A DNA stretch of 64,000 nt from Bernardetia sp. (GCA_020630575.1 JAHDBD010000010.1:62001-126000), one strand, 5' to 3'. Counted from the stretch's first letter, positions 33,946 to 42,457 are shown. Numbers and translations are program-made. The notes: generated by a model from the sequence alone, not told the origin.

Positions 33946-35757
33946 TTAAAACGAAATTCCAATAAACCCACCACCCCAAATTTTAGTGTTTGTAGTCGTA
34001 TTGTTTAATGAATTAGATGTAGTAGTGGTATCTTCTATAAAAGAATAAGGTGCAAAATTAGTCCCATACGTATTAGTTTCAGAATTATAAATTTGAGAAA
34101 CGGTAACATTGAGAGTAGGAGCAATAAAAATTCCTACTTGTCTGCTGATTTGATGATGAATTTTGAATTTAAACTGACCTAAAAGATTTAGTTTATTTGT
34201 CCAATTCTCTTCGTTGATGTGGTATGCCATTAGCTCAAAACCTGCATGAGTTTTTTGATTTTTAGTAATTGGAAAACGAGTTCCCAACCCAACCCCAAAT
34301 CCCCAACGCATTTTATCACTCATCTGAATGCCTGCTGTAACAATTTGATAGAATTTATTTACCCCAATATTGTAAGAAAGAGCTGTATGAAATCCTTCAC
34401 TTGCACTTACATCAAATGAACGGTAGCCATTTTTCACAAAATTAATGAGTCCAATTGGCACACCTGTTACACTATCTGCAATATTTATGATTCCAATTTG
34501 TGAACCTCTAACAGTATCTGCTCTATTGATAATTGCAATCTGAACACCTTTTACATTTTTTGCAATATTAATACCTCCCGTAATTTGCGCTCCTTCTACA
34601 TCCCCCTTAACAATATTCATAGAGCCTGTAGCTTGAACACCTTTTACATTACCGTTTACAATATTTGCAAAACCTGCACTCTGAAAACCAGTAAAATCTC
34701 CATTGACAACATTCATAAATCCTGCACCCTGAAAACCTTTCGTATAATTTCCATTAATGTTCATAAAACCTGCTGCTTGAAAAGCCAAAACGCTATCCTT
34801 CGCAATATTTGCAAAACCTGCACTTTGAAACCCTGTGGCTTTTCCTCCTACAATATTTGCAAAACCTCCCACTTGAACACCCTTTATATCTTTTTTGAGA
34901 ATATTTGCAAAACCTCCCACCTCAAAACCTGTTACAGAACCATTATAGCCAGCTAAAAGATTAAGAGAAAAACGATTGTTTTTATAAGGACTTTTAGCTC
35001 CATTTGTTCCTAAAGGATAAATTAAGGTAATTTGTAAAGCAGTAGAATCAAGAAAAGCACTTAGAAGAGAGTCATTTTTTGCAAGTTCTGAGTCTTTATT
35101 TTTTTTGCTAGAAAGAGAATCTATTTTTTCTATTTGAGTGCTGTCTACTAATTGATTTTCTAAAATTTCTTTGTCTGCTATATTTTTGAGAGAATCTATT
35201 TTAATTTTTTCTAAACTATCAAGAATAGCATTTTTTTCAATTAATTCTACTCCATCTTTATCCATTTTATCTTTTTTTGTCGAAACACTAGCTGTTTTGG
35301 AGGTTTTATCTTTTTTATCAATTACTAAAGGGTCTTTTGGAAGTGATGCAATTTGAGGTTTCTTATCTTTTTCTAGCTCTTCTTTTTTTATATCCGTTTC
35401 TGCTAAATTTGACTTTGCTTGAATTACAATTTGTCCATTAATCAAACGAAACTGAATTTGTGTATTATCATCATTTAAAGGCTCAAAAATTTGTGTCAAA
35501 ACTTCTCTGAGTGGAATATTTACAACATTGAGACTAATTTTTCTTTGAAGTGGAAGGCGAGAATTACTATACGAAAAATGAACATTATACTTTTTATATA
35601 AATCATAAAGAACATTTTCTAAAATTTCATTTTGAGCAGATAACGTAACAGATTGCTCTAAAACGTTTTTTGAATTAGTTTGAGCAAAAGCCATTTTCTC
35701 AAAACCACTAAAATAAAGACAAAGAAAAGTAAGTACGAAAAAAAATAAATTTTTCAT
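33946..35757 (-). CDS. STN-domain outer-membrane protein with surface-repeat array
   Basis: A 603-residue exported protein. A signal peptide (to FAQ) precedes an STN (secretin/TonB short N-terminal) domain (about 33-115: LSAQNEILENVLYDLYKKYNVHFSYSNS...LREVLTQIF). Next comes a Lys/Asp/Ser-rich linker of about 130 residues, then eleven tandem units of 14-16 residues in the pattern G-x-Q-x-x-G-F-x-N-I (about 268-440), and a beta-barrel-like end. The repeats match the LA_2272-type surface repeat family. The preceding gene encodes FecR, which normally pairs with an STN domain to signal to an ECF sigma factor; here no sigma gene is seen. Ligand unknown. Confidence 0.78.
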   Translation of the reverse strand: MKNLFFFVLTFLCLYFSGFEKMAFAQTNSKNVLEQSVTLSAQNEILENVLYDLYKKYNVHFSYSNSRLPLQRKISLNVVNIPLREVLTQIFEPLNDDNTQIQFRLINGQIVIQAKSNLAETDIKKEELEKDKKPQIASLPKDPLVIDKKDKTSKTASVSTKKDKMDKDGVELIEKNAILDSLEKIKIDSLKNIADKEILENQLVDSTQIEKIDSLSSKKNKDSELAKNDSLLSAFLDSTALQITLIYPLGTNGAKSPYKNNRFSLNLLAGYNGSVTGFEVGGFANILKKDIKGVQVGGFANIVGGKATGFQSAGFANIAKDSVLAFQAAGFMNINGNYTKGFQGAGFMNVVNGDFTGFQSAGFANIVNGNVKGVQATGSMNIVKGDVEGAQITGGINIAKNVKGVQIAIINRADTVRGSQIGIINIADSVTGVPIGLINFVKNGYRSFDVSASEGFHTALSYNIGVNKFYQIVTAGIQMSDKMRWGFGVGLGTRFPITKNQKTHAGFELMAYHINEENWTNKLNLLGQFKFKIHHQISRQVGIFIAPTLNVTVSQIYNSETNTYGTNFAPYSFIEDTTTTSNSLNNTTTNTKIWGGGFIGISF

Positions 35758-35792
35758 TGTGTTAATGATTGATAAGTGAATATTTTTAATTT

Positions 35793-35828
35793 TAGACCCT
35801 AAGGATTTTTAAAACTCTTAGAGTCTAG
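35793..35828. repeat. Imperfect palindrome between FecR and STN genes
   Basis: TAGACCCTAAG (about 35793-35803) and CTTAGAGTCTA (about 35817-35827) pair with one mismatch around an AT-rich loop. It might be a REP-like element or a weak terminator. Confidence 0.5.
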
Positions 35829-35846
35829 TATATATTTTATCTGTAA

Positions 35847-37019
35847 TTATCGACAACCAGAGCCTGAAAGCAAATAAGTAGTAGAATCTGATTTTTTGAT
35901 TTGAAGATTTGCCCCAAAAGACAACGTTTCCAAAACATCATTCAATGGTGTTTGGTCAAAAGTTCCTGTAAAACGACATTCTTTCAAATTTGGGTTTTCC
36001 AATTTCAAACGAATATTGTAATAATTTTCCACTTTATTTACCACTTCCTGCATTTGCATGTTTTCAAAAACCAAACGATGATTGAGCCAAGCTAAATAAT
36101 TTACATCATCATTTCTCTCAAAACGCACTAAAGTTGGTAAAGAATCTGGACGGTTTTTAGTTTTATCATACAAAATACCTTTTTCGCCTTTTGTAAGTAA
36201 AATAGAAGTTTGTTCTGAACTATCTGTATTGTCATTTTTAGCAATACTATTATTTTTAAAACGGACTTTTCCAGAAGCTACTGTAACCTCAATTTTTTTA
36301 TTTGAAGGATTGATATTAAAAGAAGTTCCCAAAACTTCAACCTCTGCTTTTCCTTCTATGTCAATCGTAAAAGGGTGTTTTTCATCTCTAGCAATATCAA
36401 AAAAGGCTTCTCCTTCTAGTTTTAGATTTCGTTTTTGAGTCGTTTCAAATGTTCCAAAATCATTACTATAAGAAACAGTTGCATTTTTGTTGAGCCAAAT
36501 TTTTGAGCCATCAGGCAAAACTAAAGGTGTATCTGAATGCTGATGAACAATAATTTGATTTGAATTTGCTAAAGAATTAGAATTATTTTGAATAGAATTA
36601 ATCCACCAACCTAATCCTAAACCAAGAATCAAAATAGCTGCAATTTTTGAAACCTCCTTCCAAATAGAAATAGATTTTGTAGTAGTTTGAGAAGCAGGCG
36701 CAGGTTTGACCCATTTTGTTTTTTGTGCTTCAATTGTCTTATTGGCTTCATATTCTTTTATTTGATTACTCAGCTTTTGCCAACCTTTTTCTACATTAGG
36801 AGAAAAATCTTTACTTATTTTTTGTCCAAAACGATTACTTTCTTCCCATAACCGAGAATAGTTTTGAAATTCTTTTTCAAAAAAAGGAATTTCTTTACGC
36901 CATTTTTCTACCTGTATTTTTTGTATTTCGCTTAGTTCGCTAGGTTCTTTCGAAATGTACCTTGCAATATATTCTATTTGCTGGTCGGTAAGTTTTATTT
37001 CATGATTGCTCTTGCTCAT
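35847..37019 (-). CDS. FecR family anti-sigma factor
   Basis: A 390-residue inner-membrane regulator. A cytoplasmic N-terminal part of about 115 residues (YIARYISKEPSELSEIQKIQVEKW...) is followed by one membrane helix (EVSKIAAILILGLGLGWWI), the FecR domain (VLPDGSKIWLNKNATVSYS...RNLKLEGEAFFDIARDEKHPF...VEVLGTSFNI...VTVASGKVRF) and a C-terminal DUF4974 domain. In this class the N-terminus holds an ECF sigma factor and the periplasmic part senses the STN domain of an outer-membrane partner. The STN gene follows by 89 bp. The gene upstream encodes a phosphodiesterase, not a sigma factor. Confidence 0.93.
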   Translation of the reverse strand: MSKSNHEIKLTDQQIEYIARYISKEPSELSEIQKIQVEKWRKEIPFFEKEFQNYSRLWEESNRFGQKISKDFSPNVEKGWQKLSNQIKEYEANKTIEAQKTKWVKPAPASQTTTKSISIWKEVSKIAAILILGLGLGWWINSIQNNSNSLANSNQIIVHQHSDTPLVLPDGSKIWLNKNATVSYSNDFGTFETTQKRNLKLEGEAFFDIARDEKHPFTIDIEGKAEVEVLGTSFNINPSNKKIEVTVASGKVRFKNNSIAKNDNTDSSEQTSILLTKGEKGILYDKTKNRPDSLPTLVRFERNDDVNYLAWLNHRLVFENMQMQEVVNKVENYYNIRLKLENPNLKECRFTGTFDQTPLNDVLETLSFGANLQIKKSDSTTYLLSGSGCR

Positions 37020-37143
37020 ATTTTTGATTGAAAAGAAGTTTATTTTTTATACCATTACGTAGTGTCTAAACGTATGACGCATAAAAAATAGTTTACCCCT
37101 ATTTATTTTGAAAAAAAAGATTTTAATTTCTAAACTAATTAAA

Positions 37144-38007
37144 TTAGGCAGTTACTAATGTTGGTATTCGATTTGGAAAATCTGTAATAATACTGTCTAC
37201 ACCCCAGTTTTTGAGTTTTTGCATAGTTTCGGTGTCATTTACTGTCCACGTAAAAACTTTTAGTCCTCTTTGATGTAATTCCTCTATTTTTTTCTTTGTC
37301 AGTAATCTGTAATAAGGAACATAAACGGATGGCATAAAATCTAATTTGTTTAAATTCTCTTCAATCGAAAGTTTATTTTCTACTAAAAAACCGAGTTCAA
37401 ATTTTGTTTCTGTATTTTGAGTTTGTTTATGAAGTTCATTCAAAATATTTACATCAAAGGATTCTATCAATAGTCTATCTTTTATTTTATCATAAAATGG
37501 ATAATTCGTAATTTCTTGAATAAATAAAGTAACCATTTCAGAGGGTAAAGGCTGCATAAAGCCATACCACGCAAAATCAGATTTTATTTCCAAAGTGTAG
37601 AAAGGCTTTTTTATTCTTTTTTCTAAAACGTATTTTTCAATTTCTTCAAAAAAAGATTTTAAGAGAGGTTTTATGGCTGGTAGAGGTTGCTGTTCTGGAT
37701 AACGAGAATGTCCACGATTTCCACAATCGTATTTTTTTATAGTTTCGTAATCCATTCTATAAATATTATGATGTAGAACTTCCTTTTTTAGAATAGCTTC
37801 TCCATTGGGTTTTGAGCAAAACTCATGAGAGAAATAAGGTTCATGAGAGACTAAAAACTGATTTTCTCCTGTCAGAACTATATCAAATTCTAATCCTTGA
37901 ACGCCATGTTCTAATGCTTTTTTGAAAGAAGGGATGGTATTTTCGGGAGCTAAACCTCGTGCGCCTCTATGCCCTTGAAAAGTAGTTTTTGATGATTCAT
38001 TTTTCAT
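37144..38007 (-). CDS. Glycerophosphodiester phosphodiesterase family protein
   Basis: A 287-residue TIM-barrel enzyme of the GDPD family. The N-terminal catalytic motif is complete: FQGHRGARGLAPENT, GVQGLEFDIVLT and VSHE supply the His pair, the metal-binding Glu and Asp. The C-terminal KVFTWTVNDTETMQKLKNWGVDSIITDFPN is also typical. No signal peptide is visible, so it may be cytoplasmic, cleaving glycerophosphodiesters to glycerol 3-phosphate and an alcohol. It is unrelated in position to gpsA. Confidence 0.92.
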   Translation of the reverse strand: MKNESSKTTFQGHRGARGLAPENTIPSFKKALEHGVQGLEFDIVLTGENQFLVSHEPYFSHEFCSKPNGEAILKKEVLHHNIYRMDYETIKKYDCGNRGHSRYPEQQPLPAIKPLLKSFFEEIEKYVLEKRIKKPFYTLEIKSDFAWYGFMQPLPSEMVTLFIQEITNYPFYDKIKDRLLIESFDVNILNELHKQTQNTETKFELGFLVENKLSIEENLNKLDFMPSVYVPYYRLLTKKKIEELHQRGLKVFTWTVNDTETMQKLKNWGVDSIITDFPNRIPTLVTA

Positions 38008-38026
38008 AAATCTAGAATTAAAGTAT

Positions 38027-38046
38027 AACAGACCTCCTAGTCTGTT
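38027..38046. repeat. REP-like hairpin AACAGAC/GTCTGTT
   Basis: AACAGAC (38027-38033), loop CTCCTA, GTCTGTT (38040-38046). Lies upstream of the phosphodiesterase gene and belongs to the short-palindrome class seen at several places in the window. Confidence 0.6.
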
Positions 38047-38152
38047 TGGAAATAGTTATTTTTATGTATGGACTAATAAATTCTGTAATACGAAGTAAAG
38101 AGAAATTTTGAAGTAAAAATAATAATTTAATAGTTTTGGATTCTATTCTTTT

Positions 38153-38196
38153 TACTTTTGTAAATTAAATATAGGTCAGTATCTTTAGGTCAGACC
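38153..38196 (+). promoter_or_regulatory. Promoter -7 element with candidate metalloregulator operator
   Basis: TACTTTTG (38153-38160) fits the -7 consensus. Just downstream TAGGTCAG occurs twice (38172-38179 and 38186-38193), the second within the palindrome GGTCAGACC (38188-38196). Operators of the DtxR/MntR family have TTAGGT...ACCTAA-like arms, so a manganese, iron or zinc repressor could act here. The repeats are seen; the regulator is inferred from the metal-binding product downstream. Confidence 0.5.
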
Positions 38197-38222
38197 GATA
38201 CAAATCATTTTTATTAAAATCT

Positions 38223-39179
38223 ATGACTTCTTTTAAAGCTATTTTCTCAAAATTAGTTGCCCTTTTTTTTATTTTACTTATTTTTTCTCTAGGCAGTTGC
38301 ATAGAAAAAAAGTCAGAACAGACTTCTAATGAAGTTCAAAACAGCTCAAAAAAACTAGAAATTGTTTGTACAACAGGAATGATTGCCGATTTGGTAAAAA
38401 ACATTGTAGGCGATTCTGCACATGTAGAAGCTCTGATGGGCGTGGGAGTTGATCCACATCTTTATAAAGCTACTCAAAATGATGTTAGCCGATTGACAGA
38501 AGCAGATATGATTTTTTATAATGGATTGCATTTAGAAGGCAAAATGGCAGAGATTTTAGAAAATTTTACTTCTCAAAAGTCAGTTACAGCCTTGGGAGAT
38601 GCAATTGATGAATCTGTTTTGAGAGAAGTAGGGCAAAATACACATGATCCTCATATTTGGATGAGTGTAGCACTTTGGAAACAAACAATTCCTTCGGTTG
38701 TAAAAGCATTATCTGAAAAGCAACCTTCAAATGCAGCTTATTTTGAAAAGCAAGCTAAAATTTATGCTCAAAAATTAGAAGATTTAGATAAAAAAGTAAA
38801 AGCTCAAATTTTAGAAATTCCACAAAATCAACGTGTCTTGATTACTTCACATGATGCTTTTTATTATTTTGGAAAGGAATACGAAATGGAAGTACAGGCA
38901 TTACAAGGAATTTCGACAGCTTCAGAAGCAGGTATTTCAGATATGAATAATTTGGTTAATTTTATTGTAGAACGAAAAATAAAAGCCATTTTTGTAGAAA
39001 GTTCTATTTCTCCACAAGCGATTAATGCCGTTTTGGAAGGTGCAAAAAACAAAGGTGCTGAAGTCAAAATTGGTGGAACTCTTTTTTCTGATGCCATGGG
39101 AGCTACTGGAACACCAGAAGAAAGCTATATCGGAATGATAGAGTTTAATGCTAATAAAATGGTAGAGGCTTTGAAGTAA
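38223..39179 (+). CDS. Metal ABC transporter substrate-binding lipoprotein (ZnuA/TroA-like)
   Basis: A 318-residue cluster A-I binding protein. The lipobox is LGSC (Cys26). Metal ligands can be matched: VDPHLYKAT, DPHIWMSVALW, SHDAFYYFGKEY and the final acidic loop LFSDAMGATGTPEESY. There is no long His-rich loop, which favours manganese or general Zn/Mn binding over high-affinity zinc, but this is not decisive. The usual ATPase and permease genes are absent: the next gene is an acyltransferase. The transporter must be encoded elsewhere or this is an orphan binder. Confidence 0.9.
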   Translation: MTSFKAIFSKLVALFFILLIFSLGSCIEKKSEQTSNEVQNSSKKLEIVCTTGMIADLVKNIVGDSAHVEALMGVGVDPHLYKATQNDVSRLTEADMIFYNGLHLEGKMAEILENFTSQKSVTALGDAIDESVLREVGQNTHDPHIWMSVALWKQTIPSVVKALSEKQPSNAAYFEKQAKIYAQKLEDLDKKVKAQILEIPQNQRVLITSHDAFYYFGKEYEMEVQALQGISTASEAGISDMNNLVNFIVERKIKAIFVESSISPQAINAVLEGAKNKGAEVKIGGTLFSDAMGATGTPEESYIGMIEFNANKMVEALK

Positions 39180-39227
39180 ATAAGCATCAAACATAAACAT
39201 ACTAAGATTATATAAAATATAAATAAA

Positions 39228-40325
39228 ATGGGAGTACTTAGGCTTTTGTTAGCTCTTTCTGTTGTACTAGAACACTTTGGAGAAGTTTTTTATTCTAATT
39301 TAGTAGGTGGCAAAATTGCTGTTCAAGCATTTTATATCATTTCAGGCTTCTATATGGCTTTGATTTTAAATGAAAAGTATATAGGAAAGAGTAAGTCTTA
39401 TTTTCTTTTTATAACTAACAGATTTATAAGACTTTACCCTATTTATTGGGTGGTATTGTTACTAACTATATTGTTTTCTTTAGCTGTAGGCATGTTTAGT
39501 TCTACACATTATTTTCCTACCATAGTTAATTATTTAGCTGTGGAAGCTAATTTTGGAACTTTTCTTTATCTGATTTTTACGAATATTTTAATTTTTGGTC
39601 AAGATATAGTCATGTTCTTAGGGATCAGTGCAGATACAGGGAGTCTGTATTTAACAAGTAATTTTAATAATAGCAATCCACCTGTTCATTACTTTTTATT
39701 TATTCCACAGGCTTGGACATTAGGTGTAGAACTCTCTTTTTATTTAGTAGCACCCTTAATTTTGAGAAAGAGAGCTAAACTTATATTTATTTTATGTCTT
39801 TGTTCTCTCACTTTACGTTTATTTACTTATAACTATTTAGAATTACAGCATAATCCTTGGACGTATAGATTTTTCCCAACAGAATTATTTTTCTTCTTAT
39901 TAGGCTATTTTTCTTATAAAATTTACTTGAGGTTAAAAATAATTTCTATCAAGAAGGAGGTAAATATATTTATTTTTGTAAGTATCATTATTTTGACAAT
40001 ACTGTATAAATATCTACCCTTAATAAATATTATCTATATTCCTTTTTCATTAAATGAAATTATCTATTTTTCTTTTATAACTTTATCAATACCATTTTTA
40101 TTTAATTTTCTCAAAAACCATAAATGGGATAATAAAATTGGTGAATTATCTTATCCAGTATATATTTCTCATATATTAATTGGCGTAATTTTTAGTAATC
40201 TACCCTTAGAATTCTTCAAAAATAGCTTGATAATTTCTTTAGCTACTATATTATTTTCTATGCTATTAATTGTGTTTATTGCCAATCCTATTGAAAAAAT
40301 ACGTCAAGCAAGAGTTAGAAGATAA
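39228..40325 (+). CDS. Acyltransferase family 3 (OafA/YrhL-type) membrane protein
   Basis: A 365-residue integral membrane protein with about ten helices. The opening (LRLLLALSVVLEHFGE) carries the family's conserved His, and GKIAVQAFYIISGFYMALILNEKY plus ITNRFIRLYPIYWVV are the usual second and third motifs. Such enzymes O-acetylate or otherwise acylate surface polysaccharides or lipids, moving the acyl group across the membrane. No SGNH domain is fused. It starts 49 bp after the metal-binding protein gene, so the two may share a transcript, though a functional link is not evident. Slightly more AT-rich than its neighbours. Confidence 0.88.
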   Translation: MGVLRLLLALSVVLEHFGEVFYSNLVGGKIAVQAFYIISGFYMALILNEKYIGKSKSYFLFITNRFIRLYPIYWVVLLLTILFSLAVGMFSSTHYFPTIVNYLAVEANFGTFLYLIFTNILIFGQDIVMFLGISADTGSLYLTSNFNNSNPPVHYFLFIPQAWTLGVELSFYLVAPLILRKRAKLIFILCLCSLTLRLFTYNYLELQHNPWTYRFFPTELFFFLLGYFSYKIYLRLKIISIKKEVNIFIFVSIIILTILYKYLPLINIIYIPFSLNEIIYFSFITLSIPFLFNFLKNHKWDNKIGELSYPVYISHILIGVIFSNLPLEFFKNSLIISLATILFSMLLIVFIANPIEKIRQARVRR

Positions 40326-40521
40326 ATTCTGCCTAATCCTGAAATAATTTTACAGTTTTTTAGATAAATTATAAGTCAGACAGTTTTCAGATTGTTTGAT
40401 TTTTCTTGATTATATATTTGCAAACTTTGTTTTGCTATTTTTTTCATCCATGTTGAGTTTTTAGTCAAAACTACTGTTTCAAAATCCTATTTACACACTC
40501 TGATACAATAAATATTTTAAT

Positions 40522-41121
40522 TTACTCTACAATACACCACACTTCTTTAAACTTATTCCCTAAGAAACATTTTATTTCTTCTCGTTGTGGGTTAAGTACC
40601 AATCCAAAATGCCAATTCTTTTCAAAAAAAGTAAGATGATTTTCTTTATCAATATGAGAAAAATAGACTTGTAAGTGTTTTGGATGTGTATGATACCAAC
40701 CAATAAGTTGTTTTTTAGATTTTTTATCATCTATCTTTTCTTGTTCTTCTAAAAGGGAATGCCAAGTAGAATGATTAAAGTGTAAATGACGCATCGAACC
40801 CTCAGCCGTTTTGGCAGCAATTGCATGATTAACAATTCCTATAAGTTTAGGTTTTTCTTTTTTATCTTGTTCACTTTCATATTCTATGACTTCCCCAAAG
40901 AGCAAACCTCCTTGTTCTACTTGGTTATCTTCTGTATCGTTTCCAAATCCAATATGATTTTTGATAACTTCAAATGCTTCTTTATGAAGATAAATAGAAT
41001 CTAAAATAGGTTGATTCTTAAAAAGGTCTTTTAAATTTTCTTCAAAAAAAGATTCCCAAAAAGGCATCGTTTTAGCTTTTTTGGGAAAATAAGGAGGAGT
41101 TTCTTTTGTTATTTTAAACAT
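40522..41121 (-). CDS. JAMM/JAB (MPN+) metallopeptidase, putative deubiquitinase-like enzyme
   Basis: A 199-residue protein with a complete JAMM zinc site: Glu77 in GGLLFGE, then His144-Thr-His146-Pro147, seven residues, Ser155-x-x-Asp158. Residues 1-60 are a less conserved helical lead. JAMM proteases in ubiquitin-like systems cleave isopeptide bonds or process the Ubl precursor. It is the last of four minus-strand genes: Ubl (42627), E2-like (41849), DinB-fold (41242), JAMM. The gap to the preceding gene is 120 bp. Removal of conjugated Ubl, or trimming of the Ubl C-terminal Arg, is the likely role; that is inference from fold and context. Soluble, cytoplasmic. Confidence 0.88.
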   Translation of the reverse strand: MFKITKETPPYFPKKAKTMPFWESFFEENLKDLFKNQPILDSIYLHKEAFEVIKNHIGFGNDTEDNQVEQGGLLFGEVIEYESEQDKKEKPKLIGIVNHAIAAKTAEGSMRHLHFNHSTWHSLLEEQEKIDDKKSKKQLIGWYHTHPKHLQVYFSHIDKENHLTFFEKNWHFGLVLNPQREEIKCFLGNKFKEVWCIVE

Positions 41122-41241
41122 GTACTATTCAATATAAGAATTAAAAATTACGACTGGTTTATGCTAAGGAAAACAGCTAAATTTATTATACTCTTTAGTC
41201 CTTGATTTTTTTGAATTGAATAAGTTTTAAAATATAAATTT

Positions 41242-41793
41242 TTAATACTTTCCCTCTGATTCAATAGCCTGTTTGATATGCGCCAAATGATGATTTGAAT
41301 GCCAAGCATAATTGGCAACAAGTTCAAAAAGTGTAAAATAAATTTGATGTTCTGGATGAAAAAAACGCTTTTCCAAATCAGATTCAGACAAAGATTCAAT
41401 AATTATATGCAGCTTTTTATGAATTCCTTCCAAAATAGAAATTGAAACTTCAACAGGTAAAGTCATGTCTTGCAGTTCTGCCCATTTATCTTCTAAATAT
41501 GGTTTTATGGTTGGCTCTTGTTCAGTAAGAGTTAGCTTGAAACGAACTAAGGCATTAAGATGACTATCTGAACAATGATGAATAACTTGTTTGATTGTCC
41601 AACCTTGAGGACGATATTTCCAGTTTAATGTTTCTTCATTCAAGTTAAAAATAGCTGCTTTTAGTCGCATCGGAAAACTAGCAATATCATTTTTCCAATC
41701 CAAAACTAAATCTTTCGCTTCTGGATATATCAGTATTGGTTTCTCAAAGTCTCCAATTGGATATTTGAGGTTGTCTAATTCTATTTTGTCCAT
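41242..41793 (-). CDS. DinB-fold protein, YfiT/BstA family
   Basis: A 183-residue four-helix protein of the YfiT/BstA (bacillithiol transferase-like, putative metal-dependent hydrolase) family. Family signs: YPIGDFEKP near the start, WTIKQVIHHCSDSHLNALVRFKLTLTE, PTIKPYLEDKWAEL and the closing YAWHSNHHLAHI. The three His needed for a nickel or zinc site are there (HHC pair and the C-terminal His cluster). Members occur alone in many Bacteroidota, some of which make bacillithiol. Here it lies between the E2-like and JAMM genes on the same strand, 55 and 120 bp from them. A link to the ubiquitin-like system is possible but unproven. Confidence 0.85.
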   Translation of the reverse strand: MDKIELDNLKYPIGDFEKPILIYPEAKDLVLDWKNDIASFPMRLKAAIFNLNEETLNWKYRPQGWTIKQVIHHCSDSHLNALVRFKLTLTEQEPTIKPYLEDKWAELQDMTLPVEVSISILEGIHKKLHIIIESLSESDLEKRFFHPEHQIYFTLFELVANYAWHSNHHLAHIKQAIESEGKY

Positions 41794-41812
41794 TTATAAA
41801 TAAAATTTAAAC

Positions 41813-41843
41813 ACATAACGCAGACTTAGAGTCTGCGTTATGT
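41813..41843. repeat. Perfect 14-bp inverted repeat between the E2-like and DinB genes
   Basis: ACATAACGCAGACT (41813-41826), loop TAG, AGTCTGCGTTATGT (41830-41843). It has the layout of the window's other short palindromes (long arms, 3-4 nt loop). With no T-run on the minus strand it is not a standard terminator, though it could attenuate the read-through from E2 into the DinB gene. Confidence 0.75.
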
Positions 41844-41848
41844 ATAAT

Positions 41849-42457
41849 TTAATGAATTCTGAATCCACCTCTTTTATCTTCTTGTGTAGACGAAGTTTCT
41901 TGTGATTTTTCTGCTGTATCTATGCCAAATCCAGTAATTTTGAACCCTGAGCTTTTCTTTGCTGCACGTTCTTTAGTTGGGTCAGGCATTTCTTGTTTGT
42001 CACATGGAAAAATACCACTATTTCGCATACGCAGATACCAATTACGAGCTTCTTCGTTAGCTGGGCTGTGTTCGTTGGTAATTTCCATATCGTATTGTAA
42101 GGTACGAATCATGCGAATCATGTGTCTTCCCAAACCTTCTGACATTTCCCAAGTTCCATAACACCAACGTCCATTTTTAAACCAGTTGGGGTGATAAACG
42201 AATGGTTCATCAAGCAATTCTAGTTGTGGTGGAGCTTGTGGGTACGCCTCTGGTAGTGTAATTTTGAGTTTATGTTGATTACGATAAGTAGGCTGTGTAT
42301 CAATAATACTTCGTACAAAAATTGTTACTTCATATTCTTCTACATACGGTGGATTACCCACAAGTGGCTCAAAGGAAAGCAATGAGCCACTAATATTTTC
42401 CATTTCTTTATAATCATTCGCCAAACGACGATTTCGTATTTCTTGAGGAGTAGCCAT
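41849..42457 (-). CDS. E2-like ubiquitin-conjugating enzyme (UBC fold)
   Basis: A 202-residue protein with an unusually canonical UBC core: KLKITLPEAYPQAPPQ strand and PxxPP turn (63-78), HPN tripeptide at 89-91, active-site Cys99 in RWCYGTW, and the downstream helix with NEHSPANEEARNWYL (128-142), which mirrors the NPAN...A...Y ending of eukaryotic E2s. A 55-residue Lys/Ser-rich tail follows, with two similar motifs (SGFKITGF and GGFRIH). It should accept an activated Ubl on Cys99. The Ubl gene lies 169 bp upstream on the same strand. No E1 is nearby. Family assignment is strong; substrates unknown. Confidence 0.9.
   Translation of the reverse strand: MATPQEIRNRRLANDYKEMENISGSLLSFEPLVGNPPYVEEYEVTIFVRSIIDTQPTYRNQHKLKITLPEAYPQAPPQLELLDEPFVYHPNWFKNGRWCYGTWEMSEGLGRHMIRMIRTLQYDMEITNEHSPANEEARNWYLRMRNSGIFPCDKQEMPDPTKERAAKKSSGFKITGFGIDTAEKSQETSSTQEDKRGGFRIH

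Noticed and set aside
34585..34860. Possible CRISPR-like regular repeat
   Set aside because: The regular 48-bp period is in frame with, and explained by, the 16-residue protein repeats; units diverge and there are no unique spacers.
34585..34956. 123-codon plus-strand ORF with repeated 'CKTCTLKT' units
   Set aside because: The repeats are the antisense shadow of the 48-bp repeats in the STN protein gene; Cys/Thr-rich repeats arise from the complement of the GFANI codons.
38953..39097. Antisense ORFs over the metal-binding protein gene
   Set aside because: They overlap a gene with clear lipobox and metal ligands and show no domain of their own.
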